From Vibrio pomeroyi (GTDB lineage Bacteria > Pseudomonadota > Gammaproteobacteria > Enterobacterales > Vibrionaceae), in assembly GCA_041879425.1 (NCBI GenBank), contig CP090854.1, positions 1,178,001-1,242,000 of the forward strand: a stretch of DNA of 64,000 bases, read 5' to 3'. Positions 1-8,550 of this stretch are shown here, piece by piece; the first letter of the stretch is position 1, and each line of letters opens with the position of its first letter. Under the pieces are notes generated by a model, which searched no databases, was not told where the DNA came from, and saw only the letters and a program-made list of their open reading frames with translations. A program made the translations under genes and the position numbers.

Positions 1-356
1 TCAGCGTTATGGAAATACTCAGAGAACAGCACGCGAGATAAGTCGATGAAGCCTTCGGACTCTAAAAGCTCAAGCTCTTGATTAGCAATAGACGCAAGCT
101 GTTCGGCCAATGGTTGTTCGGCTTGGTATGGGAAATGAGTCGCCGCGAGTGTTTTGCTCCAAATACTGTCTAATATCTCATCCAGTAGTAACTCTTTGCT
201 GGCGAAGTGGTTATACACCGTGCGCTTCGACACTTCTGCTCGGCTAGAGATTTTATCCATGCTGGTGGCCTTATAACCACGCTCGGTAAACTCTGCGATA
301 GCGGCAGCAACGATAGATTCACGTTTCTTCTGGCTCAGTGTTTTTTTGACAGTCAT
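1..356 (-). CDS. TetR/AcrR family transcriptional regulator (3' part cut by window edge)
   Basis: The first 118 residues of a TetR-family repressor are present; the C-terminal ligand domain runs off the left edge. The helix-turn-helix is clear: residues about 13-58 include FTERGYKATSMDKIS followed by VSKRTVYNHFASKELLLDE, the family's recognition-helix signature. The ATG at 354-356 follows from the start of this conserved region. The gene is divergent from the TrpD2-like gene at 595, with a 238-base spacer that could hold its operator, but no obvious palindrome stands out there. The ligand and targets cannot be inferred from the DNA-binding part alone. Confidence 0.9.
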   Translation of the reverse strand, partial: MTVKKTLSQKKRESIVAAAIAEFTERGYKATSMDKISSRAEVSKRTVYNHFASKELLLDEILDSIWSKTLAATHFPYQAEQPLAEQLASIANQELELLESEGFIDLSRVLFSEYFHNA

Positions 357-594
357 TTGGGTACTACTCAATCTGGCGGTTAGTATTGCATACGCCAATT
401 TTACACCACTAAGTTTACTTTTAGAACCGCAGTCCGTTTCCTTTTCGACTCCTAATTCAGTTGCCGCTAGATTGAGGAAGTGGAGTGGTATGGCGATGAT
501 AAGTACCTGAATCGCTTTGCAACGCGCTATCGGTGTCATAGAATCGAAGAGGTATTAAATTTTATTGATGTCTACGGAAGAGAATTAATAGTCA

Positions 595-1551
595 ATGAGT
601 AGTATTTTAGAGTGTATTCGTACTGTTGGACGAGGGGAAAGAGGGCGCAAGCCTTTATCGTTCGAACAAGCCTATCGCATCATGGATGAGTATTTAAGCG
701 GTGAGGTCGGCGACGACCAAATGGCAATGCTACTTATGTTGATTCGTGTGCAGAATGAAACCAATGAAGAAATTGCAGGCTTTGTGAAAGCATTTCAATC
801 TCGTGTGCCTGACTTAGGAGCTGACATTGATTGGCCTTGTTACGCGGGTAAGCGTAACGACACTGTGAGTGGTAAGCCTTGGAATTTGCTAGCAGCGAAG
901 ATACTGGCTGACGATGGTTACAAGGTATTGATGCATGGCTACATGGATAAGCCAAGTGGACGTACACACGTAGAGACTCACCTCGATCTTGTTGGTGTAC
1001 GCAGTGCAGCTGATCCGCAACAGGCCAAGCAAATTCTGGAAGAGGATGATATTGCTTACTTACCTCTCGCTAACTTTGCGCCGGAAGCTCAAACGATGAT
1101 CGGCTGGAAACACCGTTACGGTTTGCGTACGCCAATCAACACTGTGGTTCGTGCATTAAACCCTGGCGGCGGTCGTTTAGGTTTGCGTGGCAGTTTCCAC
1201 CCTGGTTTCCCACAACTTCATGCTGAAGTAGAGAATGTGATTGGCAATAAATCCCACTCGGTGATTTCATTTAAAGGCATGAACGGCGAGTCGGAATACA
1301 ACCCTAAGGTTAGCCAAACGGTGTGGATGAGTTCTCCTGATAAGGTCGAATCTTTCTATTGGGAAGAGATGATGAACTCTGATATTTCATTGCCGAGTGA
1401 GTGTGTTCTGGGCACGCCGGAAGATGAGATGGAATTGATGGCAAACACTGTTGTCGACAGCATGACGGCGATTCTTTTCGCTGAAACGCACGATAAAACC
1501 GAAGCCTACACAAAAGCCATCCGCCTTTGGGATGCGTACTGTGCTCGCTAG
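595..1551 (+). CDS. ybiB: Glycosyl transferase family 3 / TrpD2 (YbiB-like) protein
   Basis: This 318-residue protein has the all-helical N-terminal domain of anthranilate phosphoribosyltransferase-like proteins (FEQAYRIMDEYLSGEVGDDQMAMLLMLIRVQNET, about residues 23-57, shown here only as a region), followed by the alpha/beta domain. It resembles the TrpD2/YbiB branch, not TrpD: no tryptophan genes are near, and the usual phosphoribosyl-pyrophosphate loop of TrpD is not evident. E. coli YbiB is known to bind nucleic acids and not to act in tryptophan synthesis; a similar role here is an inference. The gene is monocistronic, ending in a hairpin terminator about 45 bases downstream. Confidence 0.8.
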   Translation: MSSILECIRTVGRGERGRKPLSFEQAYRIMDEYLSGEVGDDQMAMLLMLIRVQNETNEEIAGFVKAFQSRVPDLGADIDWPCYAGKRNDTVSGKPWNLLAAKILADDGYKVLMHGYMDKPSGRTHVETHLDLVGVRSAADPQQAKQILEEDDIAYLPLANFAPEAQTMIGWKHRYGLRTPINTVVRALNPGGGRLGLRGSFHPGFPQLHAEVENVIGNKSHSVISFKGMNGESEYNPKVSQTVWMSSPDKVESFYWEEMMNSDISLPSECVLGTPEDEMELMANTVVDSMTAILFAETHDKTEAYTKAIRLWDAYCAR

Positions 1552-1594
1552 CACTCGGTCATAATTGTATAGCGGTTCGGATAGTTATTAAGAG

Positions 1595-1620
1595 AAGGTC
1601 AGCGAGTGCTGGCCTTTTTT
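1595..1620 (+). terminator. Rho-independent terminator after ybiB
   Basis: The stem AAGGTCAGC / GCTGGCCTT (one G-T pair) closes a GAGT loop and runs into a T-rich tract. It lies about 45 bases after the ybiB stop codon. Confidence 0.8.
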
Positions 1621-1715
1621 GTCCCTGATTCATTTGTGTCTGGTTCATTTGCGTATGATTGGTCGTGAGCACCTTTCTGATATAGGCATTACCGACAATG
1701 AACCGAAACTAGAGG

Positions 1716-2012
1716 TTATTTAACTCGCATCAGTCGGTGTATCTTATCTTCAAACTGAATCTCAATCACTTGTGAGATTTTCATCTTATCAACACGATCA
1801 AGCATGTTGGCTTGGTAATCGCGTTTTTTCATCCACTCTAACGGTTCTTTAAAGCCATCTTCGTTGATCACAAATGATTGATCAGTGATGGAATCTTCAA
1901 AAATATGCACAACCCAAATACGCGATTGGAAATCCAATAACTCGTTGAAGTAGGCCTTTAACTTTGAGCGATACTTAGTGACATAGGTTTGATTTGAGGC
2001 TGGAGAGGGCAT
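1716..2012 (-). CDS. Small conserved-looking protein of unknown function
   Basis: I do not recognise this family. From the ATG at 2012 it is 98 residues, soluble, charged, and has no signal peptide or membrane segment. The reading frame also has a GTG at 2051 giving 111 residues, but a promoter-like pair (CTGACA at 2086-2091, 18 bases, TATAAT at 2062-2067, minus strand) would start transcription almost at that GTG, so the internal ATG is preferred. Neither start has a strong ribosome-binding site. The gene stands alone between ybiB and another small unknown gene on the same strand. Confidence 0.55.
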   Translation of the reverse strand: MPSPASNQTYVTKYRSKLKAYFNELLDFQSRIWVVHIFEDSITDQSFVINEDGFKEPLEWMKKRDYQANMLDRVDKMKISQVIEIQFEDKIHRLMRVK

Positions 2013-2061
2013 AATGAACCGTGTTGAGACAATGAAAAGCGGCAAAGGCACCGTTGTCTTT

Positions 2062-2091
2062 ATTATAACGCTTCACAGTTAAGATTGTCAG
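2062..2091 (-). promoter_or_regulatory. Sigma-70-like promoter for the small gene at 1716-2012
   Basis: On the minus strand a CTGACA -35 box (2086-2091) is followed after 18 bases by a perfect TATAAT -10 box (2062-2067). The spacing is close to optimal. It places the transcript start near 2055, which favours the ATG at 2012 over the upstream GTG at 2051. Confidence 0.5.
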
Positions 2092-2206
2092 ACCGAATTA
2101 GGCAGCCGTGGCTATCGCACCATTGTTATCGCTAGCGCAACTAATGCTTTAGCGCAACTACAACGACTGCCTATGATCATTCCAGCAAACGAGTGCTTTT
2201 GACGAA

Positions 2207-2440
2207 CTACTTTACGAAGAGACCGAAGTCGATCTCTTGCTCTCTCTGATATTTAATGAGCTTTACTTTCAGGTTGTGTTGCGCCGCCAAATCGATCGCT
2301 AAGCTCGACATGCGTTTTATCTCGTGAACACAGCTTGAGATAAGTGGCTGCTCTTGGTTATCGACAGTGGCGATGAGTGTGTTTTCTGTACCATCGTTAC
2401 CTGAATAAACGTACGCGTACATGTTGTTGTCGTGTTGCAT
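2207..2440 (-). CDS. Small protein of unknown function
   Basis: This 77-residue protein starts with MQHDNNMYAYVYSG and has an alpha/beta look without membrane segments or cysteines. An AGG about ten bases before the ATG can serve as ribosome-binding site. I do not recognise a family. It has its own spacer on both sides, with no partner gene to suggest a role. Confidence 0.55.
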   Translation of the reverse strand: MQHDNNMYAYVYSGNDGTENTLIATVDNQEQPLISSCVHEIKRMSSLAIDLAAQHNLKVKLIKYQREQEIDFGLFVK

Positions 2441-2745
2441 AAACTACCTAAATCGGGACTTTCTAATTATTAGTGTGGTGAAGATTACAGGGTTTATCTA
2501 TTCAGGCTAGTTCGGCTAAGTAAGCCTAAGCAAGAGAAAGTAAGGCTTTGTAAGGGCTCTTTTTTTTCTTTTTTCTGTGCCACAAAAACTCTCTCGAGCC
2601 TTTTGCTGTCTCGTTTTTAAGGCTTGTTAGGTTTTGCCTATCAATAAAATTGTTGAAATCCATTTAGTAAAATCAAGATTTTAGACAACAATTAAGTTAA
2701 CGAGATAGATAAAGACATCACGAAAAGTATTTTAGGGAGAACGCA
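2441..2745. other. Spacer between divergent small gene and CBS gene
   Basis: This 305-base spacer holds the upstream regions of two divergent genes. It contains a long T-rich run at about 2560-2577 and a weak 6-bp inverted repeat (AAGCCT at 2522-2527, AGGCTT at 2543-2548). The ribosome-binding site AGGGAGA lies just before the CBS gene. I see no RNA gene, no open frame and no convincing operator. Confidence 0.5.
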
Positions 2746-3162
2746 ATGCATTCAATTAAAGTGAAAGATTACATGACGCAGCAGGTTGTGACATTCACTC
2801 CTGATATGCCGTTAAGTCTAGCGCTAGACAAAGTGATGCGCAGTCATCACATGGGCGGCCCAGTTATTGATGATAATGAGCAAGTAATTGGTTTCCTTTC
2901 AGAGCAAGATTTATTAGAAAAACTGGTTAAGGTCAGTTACTTCTGTCAAGACACACACATTGTTGGTGATTGCATGTACCAAGAGGTGTTATCGGTATCG
3001 CCAGATCTATCCATTATTGAATTGGCAGACATGATGCAAGTAGGTAAACCAAAAGCTTACCCTGTGATCGACAACAGAAAGTTGGTTGGAATTATCACCA
3101 GAACAGATGTTTTGAGAGCAATTGGCAAGAACTTAGATGAATGCTTCAAACATCCTGTATAG
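2746..3162 (+). CDS. CBS-domain pair protein
   Basis: This 138-residue protein consists of two tandem CBS motifs (about residues 5-60 and 74-132) and nothing else. CBS pairs bind adenine nucleotides and act as energy or nucleotide sensors; which ligand and which partner apply here cannot be read from the sequence. Typical motif pieces are visible, for instance MGGPVIDDNEQVIGFLSEQD in the first and AYPVIDNRKLVGIITRTD in the second. The ATG has a strong AGGGAGA ribosome-binding site. It is monocistronic, with a terminator 44 bases after the stop. Confidence 0.85.
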   Translation: MHSIKVKDYMTQQVVTFTPDMPLSLALDKVMRSHHMGGPVIDDNEQVIGFLSEQDLLEKLVKVSYFCQDTHIVGDCMYQEVLSVSPDLSIIELADMMQVGKPKAYPVIDNRKLVGIITRTDVLRAIGKNLDECFKHPV

Positions 3163-3206
3163 TGACGTGTTAAGAACGATTATTTTTCTCAACACCCATA
3201 AATGAC

Positions 3207-3229
3207 AAAAGGCGCACTAGCGCCTTTTT
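3207..3229 (+). terminator. Rho-independent terminator after CBS gene
   Basis: AAAAGGCGC and GCGCCTTTTT pair around a short ACTA-type loop and end in a T run. It lies between the CBS gene and the MATE gene. Confidence 0.8.
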
Positions 3230-3313
3230 CTTCGTAGAGTTTTTGTAGATCTGTTGTCATAGAGCTCAAACGTCGAAGCTTTGACTTGTGGTGTTCCAGC
3301 TTTTGGAGGTTTC

Positions 3314-4777
3314 ATGTCAAACCAAACTGCAAAGTTTGTAGAAGGTTCAACGATGCGCCACATCTTGGTGATGTCGGGTGCTGGCTCTGTTGGCTTGATG
3401 GCACTGTTTGTGGTCGATTTACTCGATATGCTGTTTATCAGTATGTTGGGACAAGTCGAATTGGCCGCCGCAGTTGGTTTTGCAGGTACTCTCACTTTCT
3501 TCTCTACCTCCGTTTCTATCGGTACCTCTATTGCAATGGGCGCGTTGGTTTCGAAGGCGATTGGCTCTAAAGACAGAGACCACGCAAGAAATCTCAGCAC
3601 CAGTATCATGTTAACCGCGTTTGTGATCAGTTCGACGGTCACTGCGATTATGTATGCTTACATCCCTGAACTGCTCGCGGCGATTGGTGCGAAAGGTTTG
3701 GCGGCAGAACGTGCACAAGCGTACTTACAGATTTTGCTCCCTAGTGGACCATTCCTAGCCTTAGCTATGGCTGCGGGTGCCGGCTTAAGAGCGGCAGGTG
3801 ATGCGAAGCGTTCAATGTGGGCAACCTTGTCTGGCGGCATTGTGAATGCGATCTTGGACCCTCTTTTTATCTTTGGTTTTGGTTGGAACATCGAAGGGGC
3901 GGCCATCGCTTCTGTCGTTGCACGCTTTTCGGTTCTCTTCTTCTCGCTTTATCCTTTGATTCGCAGTCATGAGCTGGTGGCTCCGCCTTCGATGGTGCAG
4001 TGGCGCATCAATATTCGTCCAATTCTGGCCATCGCTATTCCCGCAATTATCACCAATACTGCAACTCCGATTGGTAATGCGATTGTGACGACGGGTATTG
4101 CGCAATACGGTGAAGACTTCGTCGCAGGCTTTGCCGTAATTGGCCGTTTAACGCCCGTGTGTTTTGCTGTGATTTTTGCCTTGTCTGGCGCAGTCGGGCC
4201 AATCATTGGTCAGAATTTCGGTGCTGAGCGCATGGACAGAGTCAAAGAGACGCTGAATAACTCGCTGTTAGTGACCACGGTGTACATCATCGCTGTGTGT
4301 ATTCTTTTGTACTTCATGCAAGGCTATGTGATTCAAGGCTTCAGCCTGCAAGGTGATGCGGCCGTTATTGTTGCTGCGTTTTGTACTTATGTAGCGCTGA
4401 CCTTCACTTTTAACGGTGCACTGTTTGTCGCGAACACTTCATTCAATAATCTAGGTAAGCCTCTTTACTCAACGGCGTTGAACTTAGGTAAGGCGACACT
4501 GGGCACTCTGCCATTCGTTTACTTGGGTTCACAATGGTATGGCGCGTTAGGCGTGTTGTACGGACAAGCGCTGGGTAATATCTTGTTCGGTTTGTTGGGT
4601 ATCTTGGTGCTTCGTTACCATATATCAGAGTTGATGGAAGGATCTCAGGTCGACCCTGTCGAAGATGATGTGTCTATTGTGAGTTTGAATACACAGCCTT
4701 TCTGTTCACACGATGCCGTTCTGATTGATGATGTATCCGCAAATAGAGAAGAGTGTGCCGAGCTTAAGCCTCAATAA
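3314..4777 (+). CDS. MATE family multidrug/sodium antiporter
   Basis: From the ATG at 3314 the protein is 487 residues with about 12 hydrophobic segments arranged as two similar halves, the usual size and topology of MATE exporters, which expel cationic drugs or metabolites in exchange for sodium or protons across the inner membrane. The start was chosen because GGAGGT sits at 3305-3310; the frame extends upstream to 3281 without a ribosome-binding site. The C-terminal tail of about 40 residues after the last membrane segment is hydrophilic and acidic. The substrate cannot be predicted, and I cannot assign it to a particular named Vibrio MATE protein. Confidence 0.88.
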   Translation: MSNQTAKFVEGSTMRHILVMSGAGSVGLMALFVVDLLDMLFISMLGQVELAAAVGFAGTLTFFSTSVSIGTSIAMGALVSKAIGSKDRDHARNLSTSIMLTAFVISSTVTAIMYAYIPELLAAIGAKGLAAERAQAYLQILLPSGPFLALAMAAGAGLRAAGDAKRSMWATLSGGIVNAILDPLFIFGFGWNIEGAAIASVVARFSVLFFSLYPLIRSHELVAPPSMVQWRINIRPILAIAIPAIITNTATPIGNAIVTTGIAQYGEDFVAGFAVIGRLTPVCFAVIFALSGAVGPIIGQNFGAERMDRVKETLNNSLLVTTVYIIAVCILLYFMQGYVIQGFSLQGDAAVIVAAFCTYVALTFTFNGALFVANTSFNNLGKPLYSTALNLGKATLGTLPFVYLGSQWYGALGVLYGQALGNILFGLLGILVLRYHISELMEGSQVDPVEDDVSIVSLNTQPFCSHDAVLIDDVSANREECAELKPQ

Positions 4778-4833
4778 GAGCAGCCTACTTGCTTGAGACT
4801 CTTAAATAAATTGCATTAAACGATAACTTCTCC

Positions 4834-4865
4834 TTGACCTTGGAGCTACCTCCAAGGTTTATACT
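4834..4865 (+). promoter_or_regulatory. MerR-family (ZntR/CadR/PbrR-type) metal-responsive promoter of zntA
   Basis: A TTGACC -35 box (4834-4839) and a TATACT -10 box (4860-4865) are separated by 20 bases, longer than the usual 17. The spacer overlaps a perfect 9-bp inverted repeat ACCTTGGAG-CTAC-CTCCAAGGT (4837-4858). An over-long spacer filled by a dyad is the hallmark of promoters that MerR-family regulators untwist when they bind metal, and it lies in front of a metal-exporting ATPase. No merR-type gene lies in the window, so the regulator acts in trans. Confidence 0.85.
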
Positions 4866-4942
4866 TTCGATGAACTTAAGGTTCCGCTGTTGTACTTAAA
4901 CGGCAGCGGCCTCAAGGCTTTTGAGTATTAAGGAGATACATT

Positions 4943-7297
4943 ATGTGCGCAAAACATGCAGCGTGCCGCTCAGCAAAAGTGGACGTTCAACCTCAAGCGG
5001 TGGGAGCTGGTTGCTCTAGCCCTAAAATTTCAAGCATCACTGCAGCTGGCACTTCGTCAGGATGTTGCAGCTCTTCTGCCGCGGCGTCATCGTCGTCTGG
5101 AGATGATTGCTGTGGATCAGACAGTGGAGAAGAAGACAGTCAGCCCTCAACCTTATCTCTCGATGCCCAATTTTCCAAAAGTTGGTTGGTTGCCGGAATG
5201 GACTGCCCAGCTTGTGCAAGAAAAATAGAAAACGCGATCAGTAACATTGACGGTGTGATTCAAGCGAAGGTTCTCTTTGCTACCGAAAAACTGGTTGTGA
5301 AATTCGATAATGAAAGTCTTGCCGACACCATTGAACAAGTCTCTATCAAAACTGGCTTCCCATTAACGGAAGTGGGTTCTAAGAAAGAAAAACAACAACC
5401 AGAGACCTTTTGGCAAGCTCATATTCAACCTAATTTACAGATCATAGCGATTGCAGCTGCAATGCTGTTCGCTGCGCTTCTGAAAAGTACTTATCCTCAA
5501 TTAAGTGAAGGCTTATTCACTGTTACCTGTTTACTTGGTTTATACCCAGTAGCTAAGAAAGCCGTGCAATTGGCTCGTTCGGGTACGCCTTTTGCCATCG
5601 AAACCTTAATGAGTGTCGCTGCGCTCGGTGCTTTGTATCTTGGTGAAACTGCGGAAGCGGCGATGGTGTTGCTGTTGTTCTTGATTGGTGAGCGCCTAGA
5701 AGCGTTTGCGTCATCAAGAGCAAGAAGTGGCGTTCAAGCTTTAATGGCATTAGTGCCAGAGAACGCGACCAAGATTATCAACGGTGAGCGTGTTGAAGTA
5801 GCGGTAAGCGAACTTGTTCCTGGTGATGTGATTGAAGTCGCTGCAGGTTCTCGCTTGCCAGCTGATGGCAAGCTGATGACTGATGCCGCGAGCTTTGATG
5901 AAAGCGCGTTAACGGGTGAATCTGTTCCTGTTGAACATATCGAAGGTAACAGCATCATGGCAGGCGCCGTAGTCGTCGATAAAGTTGTGCGTATCACTAT
6001 CACTTCAAAACAGGGCGAGAACGCAATTGACCGTATTCTTCATCTGATTGAAGAGGCGGAATCTCGTAAAGCACCACTGGAACGCTTCCTTGATAAGTTC
6101 AGCCGTTGGTACACACCGTTAATGATGTTGGTTGCTTTGTTGGTGATCATCACGCCGCCACTGTTGTTTGCTCAACCTTGGGAAACATGGGTATACCGCG
6201 GCCTAGCGTTATTGTTGATTGCTTGTCCGTGTGCCTTGGTTATCTCGACTCCAGCAGCGATTACTTCAGGCTTGGCTGCAGCAGCGAAACGTGGCGCACT
6301 AATTAAAGGCGGTGCAGCACTAGAGCAGCTTGGTAAGATTCAAACCATCGCTTTTGATAAAACGGGTACATTGACTGAGGGTAAACCTCAGGTAACCGAT
6401 ATTCAGACACTATCGGGTTGGCAACAAGACGCGATGCTTCGTGTGGTTGGTGCTATCGAAGTGGGCTCTACTCATCCATTGGCGCAGTCGCTGGTGGCGA
6501 AAGTAAACGAGCTGAATATTGATATCCCAGAATCGCACAACAAGAAGGCGCTGATTGGCAGTGGTGTGGAAGGCGATGTCGATGGTGTTAAATACCAAGT
6601 TCTAGCACCTTCTAAAGTAAGTTTCGAACTTGATACTGATGTTGTGTCTCAGGTGGAAGCTCTAGAAGGCGAGGGTAAAACGGTTGTTATTGCCTTAGAG
6701 CTTAAGCATCAAGAAGAATCAGCAGATCAAGTGACACCTATTGGTTTGATTGCGTGGCAAGATACGTTACGCAGTGACGCTAAGGTTGCGATTGAACGAC
6801 TTAACGACTTGGGTATTCAATCTATCATGTTGACGGGTGACAACCCACGCAGTGCGGCTGCGATCAGTAGTAAGATTGGCATGCAGTACAAAGCGAGCCT
6901 ACTTCCAAGCGACAAAGTATCTTATGTTGAAGAGCTGTCTCAACAATCGCACGTTGCGATGGTCGGAGATGGCATCAATGATGCGCCAGCGATGAAAACC
7001 GCCAACGTGGGTATCGCGATGGGCGGGGGGACTGATGTCGCCTTGGAAACGGCGGATTCAGCACTGACTCATAACCGCTTAACGGAACTGCCAGCGATGA
7101 TTGAGCTATCGCAAGCAACCATGAACAATATTCGTCAAAACGTGGCTCTCGCGCTCGGTTTGAAAGGTGTGTTTTTGGTGACGAGCTTGTTCGGTATTAC
7201 CGGTCTGTGGGTTGCGGTGTTAGCCGATAGTGGTGCAACTGCATTGGTGACATTGAACGCATTGCGCCTGCTGCGATTCAAATCTAAAGCCGATTAA
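4943..7297 (+). CDS. zntA: Zn(II)/Cd(II)/Pb(II)-translocating P-type ATPase
   Basis: This 784-residue P1B ATPase exports divalent soft metals across the inner membrane. Seen in order: a Cys/Ser-rich tail (residues 1-65, cysteines at 2, 8, 24, 41, 42, 56, 57), one heavy-metal-associated domain with GMDCPAC at 85-91, membrane helices, the ALTGES actuator loop, the membrane metal site CPC at 428-430, the phosphorylation motif DKTGTLT from D472, and GDGINDAP near 675-682. The later helix carries GIAMGGGTDVALETAD, typical of ZntA, not CopA. AAGGAG precedes the ATG. Regulation is most likely by a MerR-type activator at the promoter upstream. The extra cysteine pairs at the N-terminus are an added metal ligand set. 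Confidence 0.93.
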   Translation: MCAKHAACRSAKVDVQPQAVGAGCSSPKISSITAAGTSSGCCSSSAAASSSSGDDCCGSDSGEEDSQPSTLSLDAQFSKSWLVAGMDCPACARKIENAISNIDGVIQAKVLFATEKLVVKFDNESLADTIEQVSIKTGFPLTEVGSKKEKQQPETFWQAHIQPNLQIIAIAAAMLFAALLKSTYPQLSEGLFTVTCLLGLYPVAKKAVQLARSGTPFAIETLMSVAALGALYLGETAEAAMVLLLFLIGERLEAFASSRARSGVQALMALVPENATKIINGERVEVAVSELVPGDVIEVAAGSRLPADGKLMTDAASFDESALTGESVPVEHIEGNSIMAGAVVVDKVVRITITSKQGENAIDRILHLIEEAESRKAPLERFLDKFSRWYTPLMMLVALLVIITPPLLFAQPWETWVYRGLALLLIACPCALVISTPAAITSGLAAAAKRGALIKGGAALEQLGKIQTIAFDKTGTLTEGKPQVTDIQTLSGWQQDAMLRVVGAIEVGSTHPLAQSLVAKVNELNIDIPESHNKKALIGSGVEGDVDGVKYQVLAPSKVSFELDTDVVSQVEALEGEGKTVVIALELKHQEESADQVTPIGLIAWQDTLRSDAKVAIERLNDLGIQSIMLTGDNPRSAAAISSKIGMQYKASLLPSDKVSYVEELSQQSHVAMVGDGINDAPAMKTANVGIAMGGGTDVALETADSALTHNRLTELPAMIELSQATMNNIRQNVALALGLKGVFLVTSLFGITGLWVAVLADSGATALVTLNALRLLRFKSKAD

Positions 7298-7330
7298 ATC
7301 GAGCTCACCGACATAGAGCATTCTTAATAT

Positions 7331-7370
7331 AAAAAGCGCCTTTAGCGGTAATACGTTAAAGGCGCTTTTT
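7331..7370 (+). terminator. Rho-independent terminator after zntA
   Basis: A 14-bp perfect stem, AAAAAGCGCCTTTA with its complement TAAAGGCGCTTTTT, flanks a 12-base loop. The A and T ends let it work on both strands. Confidence 0.85.
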
Positions 7371-7464
7371 GTCTCATTAGTATGCAACACAGGCGTATGG
7401 ATTGCTTATTTTTGTGATGCCAATCGGTTTTTCGTGAAACTTGGAATCTTGTTGCGATCATTCA

Positions 7465-7480
7465 TGTGACGGGCGTCACT
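7465..7480 (+). promoter_or_regulatory. CRP-binding site upstream of udp
   Basis: TGTGA-CGGGCG-TCACT matches the CRP consensus TGTGA-N6-TCACA except for the last base. It lies about 100 bases before the udp start. In enterobacteria udp is activated by cAMP-CRP and repressed by CytR, which supports the reading; CytR half-sites were not resolved. Confidence 0.65.
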
Positions 7481-7580
7481 TCATTTTGTGGTGAGCTTGG
7501 TTAGAGTGTGTTCGTACCCCACGAATTTACTATGAGCTTAAATAAGGGTAAAAAGCCCAATAAGCCAAAAGGAGCGAACT

Positions 7581-8339
7581 ATGTCTCAAGCTGTTTTCCA
7601 TTTAGGTGTTACTGAAGCAGATCTTAACGGTGCTACTCTTGCGATCATCCCAGGTGATCCTGCTCGTGTACAAAAAATTGCAGAAGAGATGGAGAACCCA
7701 GTATTTCTTGCTAGCCATCGTGAATACACACTTTACCGCGCAGAACTAGACGGCAAGCCAGTTGTTGTATGTTCAACAGGTATCGGTGGTCCTTCTACTT
7801 CTATCGCTGTAGAAGAGCTAGCTCAACTGGGTGTTCGCACTTTCCTTCGTGTTGGTACTACTGGTGCTATCCAACCTCACGTAAACGTGGGTGACATGAT
7901 TGTTTCTACTGGTTCTGTTCGTCTAGACGGCGCTAGCCTGCACTTTGCTCCAATGGAGTTCCCAGCAGTAGCTGACTTCGAAGTGGCAACAGCAATGAAA
8001 GCAGCCGTTGAAGAGTCTGGCGCTGCAGTTCACATGGGCGTAACGGCTTCAAGTGACACTTTCTACCCAGGTCAAGAGCGTTACGACACGTTCTCTGGTC
8101 GTGTTGTTAAGCGTTTCCAAGGTTCTATGCAAGAATGGCAAGATATGGGCGTGCTAAACTTCGAGATGGAATCTGCAACGCTGCTAACTATGTGTGCAAG
8201 TTCTGGTCTGAAAGCGGGTTGTGTTGCGGGTGTAATCATCAACCGTACTCAAAAAGAGACGCCTGATCACGACACACTAAAAGTAACTGAAGCACGTTCA
8301 ATCAAAGTGGTTGTAGAAGCTGCTCGTAAAATGCTTTAA
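7581..8339 (+). CDS. udp: Uridine phosphorylase
   Basis: This cytosolic enzyme of 252 residues cleaves uridine with phosphate to uracil and ribose-1-phosphate for pyrimidine salvage. The length is that of E. coli Udp, and the family signatures are visible: IIPGDPARV near the N-terminus, the phosphate-binding [15 protein letters not shown] region (about 67-81), RVGTTGAIQ (about 91-99), and FEMESATL (about 195-202) for ribose and uracil binding. AAGGAG lies just before the ATG. The gene is monocistronic with a CRP-type site upstream and a strong terminator downstream. Codon use is biased toward that of highly expressed genes. Confidence 0.96.
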   Translation: MSQAVFHLGVTEADLNGATLAIIPGDPARVQKIAEEMENPVFLASHREYTLYRAELDGKPVVVCSTGIGGPSTSIAVEELAQLGVRTFLRVGTTGAIQPHVNVGDMIVSTGSVRLDGASLHFAPMEFPAVADFEVATAMKAAVEESGAAVHMGVTASSDTFYPGQERYDTFSGRVVKRFQGSMQEWQDMGVLNFEMESATLLTMCASSGLKAGCVAGVIINRTQKETPDHDTLKVTEARSIKVVVEAARKML

Positions 8340-8388
8340 GTCTTAAAGTGCTCTAAGTCTTAGAGAGCATTAAGTCTTAAACTGACTT
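8338..8388. repeat. Three-copy 17-bp tandem repeat at the end of udp
   Basis: Three units begin at 8338, 8355 and 8372, each opening with AAGTCTTA(A/G)A, so the period is exactly 17 bases. The first unit begins in the udp stop codon. The array also forms an internal palindrome CTCTAAG-T-CTTAGAG (8351-8365). It sits between the stop codon and the terminator. Confidence 0.7.
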
Positions 8389-8397
8389 CAAATTTTG

Positions 8398-8432
8398 AAA
8401 ATGGCCGCATCGAATGATGCGGCCATTTTTTT
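8398..8432 (+). terminator. Rho-independent terminator after udp
   Basis: ATGGCCGCATC and GATGCGGCCAT form an 11-bp perfect stem with a GAAT loop, followed by a run of seven T. Confidence 0.9.
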
Positions 8433-8470
8433 GTGTCGTCTGAAAGTAATCGATAGAGAAAACAGACAAC

Positions 8471-8508
8471 AAAAAAGGCGAGTGACTTAATGGTCATTCG
8501 CCTTTTTT
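8471..8508 (-). terminator. Terminator after the DUF1887 gene (bidirectional)
   Basis: AAAAAAGGCGA(G)TGAC pairs with GTCA(T)TCGCCTTTTTT over about 15 bp. With T runs on both strands it can stop transcription from either side; it lies 43 bases after the end of the minus-strand gene. Confidence 0.85.
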
Positions 8509-8550
8509 AGATTTGCTTAAGAGAGTATGACTCTTAGAGTCTATTGGTTA

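Noticed and set aside
2560..2577. Long T run resembling a terminator tail
   Set aside because: No stable stem precedes it on either strand; only a weak four-base pairing can be drawn.
3217..3642. Open frame of 141 codons antisense to the MATE gene
   Set aside because: It overlaps a clear membrane transporter, has no ribosome-binding site, and its composition is that of a reverse-frame shadow.
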